32,583 nt of DNA from UBA8296 sp031581145. GTDB lineage: Bacteria > Bacteroidota > Rhodothermia > Balneolales > Balneolaceae. The stretch lies in assembly GCA_031581145.1 (NCBI GenBank), contig JAVLBP010000013.1, positions 1 through 32,583 on the forward strand. Reading direction: 5' to 3'. This document shows positions 9,343 to 16,446 of the stretch, one piece after another. A program made the translations under genes and the position numbers. Every line of letters starts with the position of its first letter. Position 1 is the stretch's first letter. The notes under the pieces were generated by a model. That model was not told the DNA's origin and searched no databases. It was given only the letters and a program-made list of their open reading frames with translations.

Positions 9343-12300
9343 ATGACGAAACATAACCATCCCCACAAAGGCTCTCTTTCTCTATTCATAGGCACATTGT
9401 GTCTTACGTTGCCTCTGTGTGTGTCAGCTCAGAATCAAGACTATGAGCCAAGTAATGAAAGGTCATCTTTTGATCAAAGAAAAGTCTCCGTGATGGATGG
9501 TAATCGACTTCGAGCCAGCTATCACAACACCGGACATGCAGGTCGTAGGTCATCAGACAACCTGAGTGAGTTGATTTTTGAATTTCCCAAAAACACAAAC
9601 AGAGAATACATCTACTTTATCAGCACCATGTTTGGCACAGAAGTGCCTGATATGAGTACGCCTGAGGAAGATGAGTTCCCTATCGTAAGCGTAGCCTCAT
9701 ACAAATCGAGTCGCGACGGCCGAACAAATTGGTCGTTGAACCCGATTAAGGGGTACGCACGTGACGATTCAGACGAAATTGCTCGTAGTGACCGCGGCCC
9801 CTCAAGCCCTTTGGGCAACACGTGGCCTAACACATGGCCGGACAAATTCAGTGATGGTGGAGATGGATGGGCAAATTCATGGAATGGATTTTTTGGCCGA
9901 GATCAGTTTAACGCCGACGTAGAGTTCTATTACAAAGCTGGAGATGATACCTATACACGGTATAACAATACCCGCTTTGCACCCGACGAAACAGACCCGT
10001 CGCGTGGTGGCCTAGGGATCATCATGGACACTCGGATTTTGGCTTGGTCTCAAACACTCGTGAATGCCACACACTTTAATATTTTTGAGATTAAAAATGA
10101 TGCGAGCTATGATTATCCTAGAATGGCCTTTGGCCTCTGGATCGCTGATTTTGTGGCTGGGGGTGGTCCACTCGATACCCCAGAGTTTGATAATATTCGA
10201 TCGATTGCATACATCACAGATCAAGACAGACAAAGTGGTGGAAATGTGTTTGACGGTGGGCTTATTGGTCAAATGGGGCTCAAGTTTTTAGAAACCCCTG
10301 GTAATGCCATTGATGGAATCGATAATGATGCAGACAGCGACTACTACAACCTGGCTAATACAGAACTATATGACGACGAAAACGTCGATTTATATCAATC
10401 GCTAACGACGTCAGGAGGAGGTTTTTACAGCTATGAAGCCCTTGTGGACTCTGTCATCCCAAGCTTTACGGAAGCTAACTTCGAAGAGCGAGTGATCCAG
10501 CCTGGTGATAAGATTGTCAGGATATTGGAAGATCAATCAAGAGTGGTAGATGTCTATAATGGGTCAACAATAGAGTCACAGGGACGCATATGGGAGTTTG
10601 ATGGTCCCATTACCGTTACAGAGGACGTGCTTTCCCCTGAAGACCCTAATTTTGGGAATCATATTGACGGGTTTGATAATGATTTCGACGGACTCATTGA
10701 TGAAAATAAGCCAAACCACCTACTAAAAAGCACCTTCATCACGTCGACGAATACCTTTGAGCCTAGACCCGTTCGTTTTATTAATTATCTCTTTTTTGAG
10801 CCTGGTGATACCCTTGATCGTGGCCTCATTGTCCCAAGGGCAAAAATCACCGAATCTACAGGGGAGGATGACCTGCGCTCATCCATAAACGCTCGCCAAG
10901 GATATCATACCTCAGCTCCCATGATTGATGAAGGAAGAGAGGACGGTTTCGATAATGATAAAGATTGGACAGCTGGATTAGATGATGTGGGCGTCGAAGG
11001 GGATCCAGATCGCCCAAGTGATGGACAAGGCGATGGAGCACCAACAAGTGGAGCTGGAACGTCTTTTCCAGGAGAACCCAACATTGACAAAACAGATGTG
11101 AGTGAAACCGATTTAATAGGTGTCACACGAGTTAGGATTTTTGACGCAGGGGCTTTGCAGGTGAGTCAAGATGCCGACATCTGGCTTAATTACCTGATTC
11201 CTGGGGAATTTGAAGAGAAGCAAGGAACAGACTCTGACATCTTTGTCTCATCTGGGTTGTTTCCATTGCTCCAAGGCACATCTGAGCGTTTTGCGCTAGC
11301 TATCACAGCAGCACAAGAGAATGGTACTCCCCAACAAGATCGGGATCGAGTAAACCTAAGGCTAGAAGATGCTACCAGAGCCTATGAATCAGATTACCAG
11401 TTTGCCGTTGCTCCAAGCCCACCGATTCTACAAGCTGTTGCTGGAGACGGTAAAGTGACGCTTTACTGGGATGACTCTGCTGAGCGATCGTTTGACCGCT
11501 ACATCAATATCCAGACGGGTGACGGTAACGACTTTGAGGGTTACAAGGTTTACAGAACAACAGACGTCTCGTTTGAGGAAATCTTAACGATCACCGATGG
11601 ATTTGGCTCTGGTACTTACCTTAGCCCACTTGCAATTTACGATAAGCAAAATGGTCTTAGTGGCTTTCATCCCGTTGCTGATAATGGGCTACAGTTCAAT
11701 CTAGGAAATGACTCTGGTCTGAAACGAATTTTTGAGGATACAGATGTCGTAAATGGGCGCACATATTATTATGCCGTTACGTCATTTGACCGTGGATTTG
11801 AGGAGGCAGGAATTTCACCATCAGAATCACCTGTACAGGTCTCACTCAACCCCGATGGAACGGTCATTTTAGGTCAAAATGTCGTCAAAATACGCCCATC
11901 AAGGGATCGAGCAGGATATATCACTCCGGATAACCCACAAGCAGAGTTAGTTTCTGGGTCTCCGGGTGGACAAGTTGAGGTGCAAGTTGTTGATCCGTCT
12001 GCAGTCGTTCCAGACAACGTTTATGATGTTGTTTTTGAGGATACACTCGTGGAGGTCGATGGTGCACCTAATGAGATACGTACCAAAAATTTCTCACTTC
12101 GAGAGATTAGTTCTGGAGCCCCGAAGGTTTTGATTGACCAATCTGAAGACTTAAAGGGCCAATTTAGCAAGGTCATGGATGGTTTTATGGTATCTGTCAC
12201 GAACGAAGAGGGTTCGGGGGTTGACGACGGGAGAACACAATGGTCTAGCACTGAAGCAGGGACACCTCATAATTATGAAATTGTCGTTCAAGGCCCACCG

Positions 12301-13146
12301 GTTGTCAAAGATTATGAGTTGGTCGTAGGGGACGCGGTGGGATTTGGAACCTCCACTGCTGCCACTGTCGAGACGTTTCCTGGCAATTTCAGGGACCTAC
12401 CTTCTATGTCAACCAATTTCATCATTCGTGACAAACAAACAAATGAGCCTGTCAAATTTGCGTTCCAAGATTTAAATAATCCGAATTCGTCCCAACAGCG
12501 ATGCAATCCAACGTTTTTCCCACCTGCCAACTATGAGCAAGTGGAGCCAGGGCAACTCTCTGCTGTGGCCGGGTTTAGTGGGCGATGTTCTGATGTGATT
12601 TATCTCATTGAGGATTATCGAGGTCAAGAAGATGTCATTACCTATAGGATTAGCATGAGTGCCTTCTTTTCCGAAGGCGGATTGCTGACTCGTCACCCGA
12701 AATCTGGAGATACACTATCCGTCTATACCAAAAAACCTTTTATCGAGGGGAATAGATTCCAATTCATGATGGACCAGGATAATATTCCACAAATCAATCC
12801 TGATACGCTACGAAGTGATTTGGATGACGTGCTTGTGATCCCTAATCCTTATAAGGTATCAAGTGTATTTGAGCCCCAAGTGACTAGCACAAACTTTCAG
12901 CAAAACCGAGAGTTGCATTTCACGGGTGTACCTGCTCCATCTACACTCAGAATCTTCACAGCATCGGGCACCTTGATTCGAAAAATTGATATCACCGAGT
13001 CCAGTCTTACGAGTGAGTATGGTGGAACCTACATTTGGAATATGCTCACCAAGGATAATCTGGAAATATCTTACGGAGTCTATCTCTACCACATATCGAC
13101 ACCTGAAGGGGCTGAGAAGACAGGTAAATTTGCAGTCATTAAATAA
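9343..13146 (+). CDS. Large secreted T9SS-type protein with Asp-rich DGxDND motifs and an Fn3-like domain
   Basis: A 1267-residue predicted exported protein whose function I do not recognise. An N-terminal signal peptide ends near VSAQNQ (residues of about 28-32). Three DGxDND motifs occur near residues 324, 442 and 534 (DGIDNDAD, DGFDNDFDGLIDE, DGFDNDKD), resembling calcium-binding loops common in secreted proteins of this group. An Fn3-like segment at about residues 690-830 contains GDGKVTLYWDDSAE, FEGYKVYRTT and NGRTYYYAVTSFD. The last 100 residues form a T9SS-like C-terminal domain (VIPNPYK, LRIFTASGTLIRKI, YGVYLYHIS, GKFAVIK), less canonical than those of its neighbours. It lies 12 bp after the TonB receptor and 11 bp before the PorV-like gene, so it is probably a surface partner of that receptor, perhaps filling the SusD position. 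Confidence 0.8.
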   Translation: MTKHNHPHKGSLSLFIGTLCLTLPLCVSAQNQDYEPSNERSSFDQRKVSVMDGNRLRASYHNTGHAGRRSSDNLSELIFEFPKNTNREYIYFISTMFGTEVPDMSTPEEDEFPIVSVASYKSSRDGRTNWSLNPIKGYARDDSDEIARSDRGPSSPLGNTWPNTWPDKFSDGGDGWANSWNGFFGRDQFNADVEFYYKAGDDTYTRYNNTRFAPDETDPSRGGLGIIMDTRILAWSQTLVNATHFNIFEIKNDASYDYPRMAFGLWIADFVAGGGPLDTPEFDNIRSIAYITDQDRQSGGNVFDGGLIGQMGLKFLETPGNAIDGIDNDADSDYYNLANTELYDDENVDLYQSLTTSGGGFYSYEALVDSVIPSFTEANFEERVIQPGDKIVRILEDQSRVVDVYNGSTIESQGRIWEFDGPITVTEDVLSPEDPNFGNHIDGFDNDFDGLIDENKPNHLLKSTFITSTNTFEPRPVRFINYLFFEPGDTLDRGLIVPRAKITESTGEDDLRSSINARQGYHTSAPMIDEGREDGFDNDKDWTAGLDDVGVEGDPDRPSDGQGDGAPTSGAGTSFPGEPNIDKTDVSETDLIGVTRVRIFDAGALQVSQDADIWLNYLIPGEFEEKQGTDSDIFVSSGLFPLLQGTSERFALAITAAQENGTPQQDRDRVNLRLEDATRAYESDYQFAVAPSPPILQAVAGDGKVTLYWDDSAERSFDRYINIQTGDGNDFEGYKVYRTTDVSFEEILTITDGFGSGTYLSPLAIYDKQNGLSGFHPVADNGLQFNLGNDSGLKRIFEDTDVVNGRTYYYAVTSFDRGFEEAGISPSESPVQVSLNPDGTVILGQNVVKIRPSRDRAGYITPDNPQAELVSGSPGGQVEVQVVDPSAVVPDNVYDVVFEDTLVEVDGAPNEIRTKNFSLREISSGAPKVLIDQSEDLKGQFSKVMDGFMVSVTNEEGSGVDDGRTQWSSTEAGTPHNYEIVVQGPPVVKDYELVVGDAVGFGTSTAATVETFPGNFRDLPSMSTNFIIRDKQTNEPVKFAFQDLNNPNSSQQRCNPTFFPPANYEQVEPGQLSAVAGFSGRCSDVIYLIEDYRGQEDVITYRISMSAFFSEGGLLTRHPKSGDTLSVYTKKPFIEGNRFQFMMDQDNIPQINPDTLRSDLDDVLVIPNPYKVSSVFEPQVTSTNFQQNRELHFTGVPAPSTLRIFTASGTLIRKIDITESSLTSEYGGTYIWNMLTKDNLEISYGVYLYHISTPEGAEKTGKFAVIK

Positions 13147-13157
13147 GAGGAATCCAA

Positions 13158-14192
13158 ATGAAGACACATTACACTCGTATTGCATTCCTATTTGTGATTG
13201 CCTCACTCACTGGGCTTATCGAGAGTCAAGCACAGCTGTCAAAAGTTGGAACAACAGCCGCAGATTTTATGAATATGCCTCTAGGTGCGCGCTCTTCGAG
13301 CATGTCGGCATACACGGCCACTGTGAATGATCCAACAGCAACCTTGTTGAATCCCGCTGGTTTAATGGCTATGGATCGTAATGCACTTCTTTTGGAGCAC
13401 ACAGACTGGTTTATGGATATGAATCACTCATTTCTTGGCGCTGCTATACCGGCAGGGAAAGGAGTTTGGGGGCTTCACATTCTGGCCATGAACTATGGTG
13501 AGTTTGAAGAGACAACAGCAGCGGCACAAGGGAAGACAGGCCGTACGTTCAATGCATATTCCGCTAGTTTTGGCTTGAGTTATGCTCGGTCTCTTTCCAA
13601 AAATTTGAGCCTTGGGGCCACCGTACGACGTATCCATGAACAAATATGGAATAGTTCTGCTTCTACAACTCTTTTCGATGTTGGCACGCTATACAAAACA
13701 CCGATTCCCGATATCACATTTGGCGTAAGCGTGTCGAATGTTGGGGGCAAGCTTCAAATGACCGGTAATGATTTAATCATTGGATCGGATCCAGATGATT
13801 CTCAAGAGGGTAATTACAACCCAGATGCACTCTTGTTTACAGATAAATATGCTGCTCCACTTGTCTTGCGAGTAGGTCTTGAATGGGCCAAAAAAGAATT
13901 GTTCGGCAATCCATCCACAAACTTGACCCTTACAGCTGACGGAGTCGCTCCCTCTAGTAATCTACAGAGTATAAGTGTTGGGGGTGAACTCTCACTTCTG
14001 AATGAAGTAGTATTTGTGCGTGGGGGACTGCCTTCGATAGGTCTGGAGGATGCTACCCAAACATTTAACTTCGGTTTAGCGATACAAGCACCTGAAAATC
14101 TTATGCCTTTCTCACTTCAAATAGGATATGCTTACCATGGATATGACTACTTGCCAAGGGTAAGCAAGTTAAGTGTACTAATGGAATTTTAG
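13158..14192 (+). CDS. PorV/PorQ-family outer-membrane protein
   Basis: A 344-residue predicted FadL-like beta-barrel of the PorV/PorQ family. A signal peptide ends near ESQAQ. Mature family features are KVGTTAADFMNMPLGARSSS, then ATVNDPTATLLNPAGLMAMD, the typical N-terminal motif in which Asn-Pro-Ala-Gly follows early strands, and repeated amphipathic strands to a C-terminal aromatic residue (LSVLMEF). PorV proteins shuttle T9SS cargo from the translocon to the attachment complex; PorQ works in cargo release. Being in an operon with a TonB receptor and T9SS cargo suggests a dedicated paralogue rather than the housekeeping PorV, which is inference. A purine-rich AGAGGAA lies about 5 bp before the ATG, one of the few good ribosome-binding sites in the window. 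Confidence 0.85.
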   Translation: MKTHYTRIAFLFVIASLTGLIESQAQLSKVGTTAADFMNMPLGARSSSMSAYTATVNDPTATLLNPAGLMAMDRNALLLEHTDWFMDMNHSFLGAAIPAGKGVWGLHILAMNYGEFEETTAAAQGKTGRTFNAYSASFGLSYARSLSKNLSLGATVRRIHEQIWNSSASTTLFDVGTLYKTPIPDITFGVSVSNVGGKLQMTGNDLIIGSDPDDSQEGNYNPDALLFTDKYAAPLVLRVGLEWAKKELFGNPSTNLTLTADGVAPSSNLQSISVGGELSLLNEVVFVRGGLPSIGLEDATQTFNFGLAIQAPENLMPFSLQIGYAYHGYDYLPRVSKLSVLMEF

Positions 14193-14256
14193 TGTTTACA
14201 GGCACTTAATTATTTATTAACATCAACGTAACTGCAATTTTAATTAAACAATTCTT

Positions 14257-16299
14257 ATGAAAATACAGTTTACTATGAAAGCGCTTCTTTCTACGTTGGT
14301 AGCGCTTTTCTTATTCTCTTTCTCGGCACAAGCTCAAGATGCTGTGGATGTCACGTTTAAAGTGAATACCGCAACAGCTCTTGACACTATAAACTCAAAT
14401 CATGCGATTCAAATTCGTGGAACGAGTCCTACAAACACCGAGCTCGATTCTATCATAACGTGGGACGCAGCGTCCCTAAAAATGACCAACGAAGGTGGTG
14501 ATTATTGGTCAACTACGGTCCAAATGAATCCTGGTGATACCCTTGAGTACAAATTTTGGGCAGGTACCGACACAGAAAATGGTCTAGTAGGAAATGGTGG
14601 TTGGGAAACAACTGACAACAAAAAATTTGCCCTTCCTGCTGACGCTACTGGTGACACAACCTTGCCACTACACTTTTTCAACAAGACTGAAGCACCCTTT
14701 GAGTCTAAGGATGATTCTGTAGCCGTATGGTTTAGAGTCAATGTGGGTTATCCTGTTGCATTGGGTGATTTCTCTCCTGACACTACAACCGTGGCAGTTC
14801 GAGGGTCCCAAGCACCGTTGGACTGGGGTGAAAATGCTCCCACCATTGCTTACGAAGGTAATAACGGAGCTAATGAATTCTACTCAGGGGTCGTCTATTT
14901 TGCCAAGTCAGACCTTGCGGAGAAATCTGATTTTGAGTATAAGTTCTACATCAACGGTGCGAATGGTTATGAAGGAACTCCGAACCGTGTACTTGATCTA
15001 GCCTCTTTGTCAGACACGACTGTTTTTTTCGCTTACTACAATAATCAAATGCCACCAACGTCCAAAATTGTCAATACAGCACTGAATTTTGATGTTAACG
15101 TTGGGATTCTTGAGGGTCTAGGATATTTCAATTCCTCTATTGATGAGGTGTATGTCAGGGGAGAGTTTAATAGTTGGGGCGAAGACAACCAAATGTCCTT
15201 CAATAATGATGCTGGAACATACAACGCTTTGAATATTCCATTTACTTCCTCTGCTGGTGCAAAGCTTCCTTATAAATTCTACGTACGATGGGATGACTCA
15301 CGTGATGACGAAGCAAGTGATTTTTACCTACCTATTTCGGCTGAAGGAGATGGATGGGAAGAGCCTGGTGTGACAGGTGGTGGAAATAGGATACTTGAGA
15401 TCCAGGATGCTGAGTCTCAAACTGCGGCTACGCAGTTTTACAACGGTGTTGCCCCACAAGCACTCATGACTTCAGCCAATGTCGAAGGGGGCGCAATTAC
15501 AGTGACCTTTAGTATTGACATGTCACCTGCAGTTGACAATGAATCTCAACCGTTCAAACCAGCATCAGATTCTGTGTATTTAATTGTTGATACACCATTT
15601 TTTGCCTTGACTCAAGATATTAAGGAACCCGGTGATGAGTTAGAGCAATTTATTGCTAACTACACTGATGAGGACAGAGCACGTCTTCAATTTACCGACG
15701 AAGATGGCGACATGGTCTATGAACTTGAATATGATATGACACTTCCTACACTCAATCATATCGGATTCAGAGTTGCATATGGTGAGCCAACATCTGAGGA
15801 TGGGTCATTGTTTGTACACGGTGGTGGATTTGATGCGGGTCGTCGCCATTACCAATACGTCCAGCCTATCATTACAGAAGATGGTGATGACGCAAACAAT
15901 CTCCCAGATGTATCTTGGCCTTCAACCTATACGTTCCCTACGCTAACATGGAAAAAGTCAGACTTGGATTGGGAAACCCCACCAAGCTACACTCAGGTTG
16001 GGACGTCTGTTGAAGATGTGGATCAACTGCCAAACACATATAAGTTGAACCAGAATTACCCAAATCCATTTAACCCAACGACAACCATTGCATTTGAATT
16101 GCCAACCACATCAAATGTAAAACTCGATGTGTATAATTCGATTGGGCAGCACGTTGCTACGCTTGTGAATGGCAAGCCAATGTCGGCAGGTGTGCATGCT
16201 GTTGGGTTTAATGCATCAGGATTAGCTTCGGGTCTGTATATCTATCGTCTTAAGGCTGGTGACTTCATGCAGACACGCTCAATGATGCTTGTCAAATAA
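14257..16299 (+). CDS. T9SS-exported protein with repeated starch-binding-like modules
   Basis: A 680-residue secreted protein: a signal peptide ending SAQAQD (about residue 27), repeated beta-sandwich modules, and a T9SS type A sorting domain (NQNYPNPFNPTTTIAFELP near residue 600, then AGVHAVGFNASGLASGLYIY). Each of the first three modules starts like VDVTFKVN, VWFRVNVG or LNFDVNVG and carries a carbohydrate-contact-like signature: YKFWAG with GGWE, FEYKFYINGANGYEGTPNR, and YKFYVRW with DGWEEPG and GGNR. These resemble the YKF...WE...NR pattern of CBM20-like and SusE/SusF-like starch-binding domains. A fourth module starts near VTFSIDMSP. It has no visible catalytic residues, so it is best read as a surface glycan-binding protein for alpha-glucans. 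It follows the PorV-like gene by 64 bp of AT-rich DNA, and a strong terminator follows it. Confidence 0.82.
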   Translation: MKIQFTMKALLSTLVALFLFSFSAQAQDAVDVTFKVNTATALDTINSNHAIQIRGTSPTNTELDSIITWDAASLKMTNEGGDYWSTTVQMNPGDTLEYKFWAGTDTENGLVGNGGWETTDNKKFALPADATGDTTLPLHFFNKTEAPFESKDDSVAVWFRVNVGYPVALGDFSPDTTTVAVRGSQAPLDWGENAPTIAYEGNNGANEFYSGVVYFAKSDLAEKSDFEYKFYINGANGYEGTPNRVLDLASLSDTTVFFAYYNNQMPPTSKIVNTALNFDVNVGILEGLGYFNSSIDEVYVRGEFNSWGEDNQMSFNNDAGTYNALNIPFTSSAGAKLPYKFYVRWDDSRDDEASDFYLPISAEGDGWEEPGVTGGGNRILEIQDAESQTAATQFYNGVAPQALMTSANVEGGAITVTFSIDMSPAVDNESQPFKPASDSVYLIVDTPFFALTQDIKEPGDELEQFIANYTDEDRARLQFTDEDGDMVYELEYDMTLPTLNHIGFRVAYGEPTSEDGSLFVHGGGFDAGRRHYQYVQPIITEDGDDANNLPDVSWPSTYTFPTLTWKKSDLDWETPPSYTQVGTSVEDVDQLPNTYKLNQNYPNPFNPTTTIAFELPTTSNVKLDVYNSIGQHVATLVNGKPMSAGVHAVGFNASGLASGLYIYRLKAGDFMQTRSMMLVK

Positions 16300-16336
16300 A
16301 CTGAACATATATTGTTCGTTTTTATCGAGTAAGTGT

Positions 16337-16372
16337 AAACGCAGCTACGATCTTGTAGCTGCGTTTTTTTTT
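16337..16372 (+). terminator. Rho-independent terminator after the starch-binding-like gene
   Basis: There is a perfect 12-bp inverted repeat: AAACGCAGCTAC at 16337-16348 pairs with GTAGCTGCGTTT at 16355-16366 across a 6-nt loop. A run of nine T begins at 16364. It lies 37 bp after the stop codon of the 680-residue gene and closes the operon, separating it from the amylase gene. Confidence 0.93.
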
Positions 16373-16376
16373 ATCC

Positions 16377-16444
16377 CTCATCCCATCAATCATCTCATCC
16401 CATCAGTTATTTAACCCAATCAATTATTTAACCCAATCAACCAA
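16377..16444 (+). repeat. Four-copy degenerate 17-bp tandem repeat immediately upstream of the amylase start
   Basis: Four 17-bp units abut at 16377-16393, 16394-16410, 16411-16427 and 16428-16444. Units 1 and 2 share ctcatcccatca; units 3 and 4 share ttaacccaatcaa. With a shifted frame, 16407-16423 and 16424-16440 are a perfect duplication of ttatttaacccaatcaa. All units keep a cccA(A/T)... tca core. The array fills nearly all the space between the terminator T-run and the GTG start of the amylase at 16447. Confidence 0.85.
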
Positions 16445-16446
16445 TC

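Noticed and set aside
13158..14192. Assignment as the housekeeping T9SS PorV
   Set aside because: Family resemblance is to PorV/PorQ in general, and the operon context suggests a paralogue; no specific symbol is justified.
16377..16444. CRISPR array
   Set aside because: The units abut with no spacers, are only 17 bp and have no cas genes nearby; this is a simple tandem repeat.
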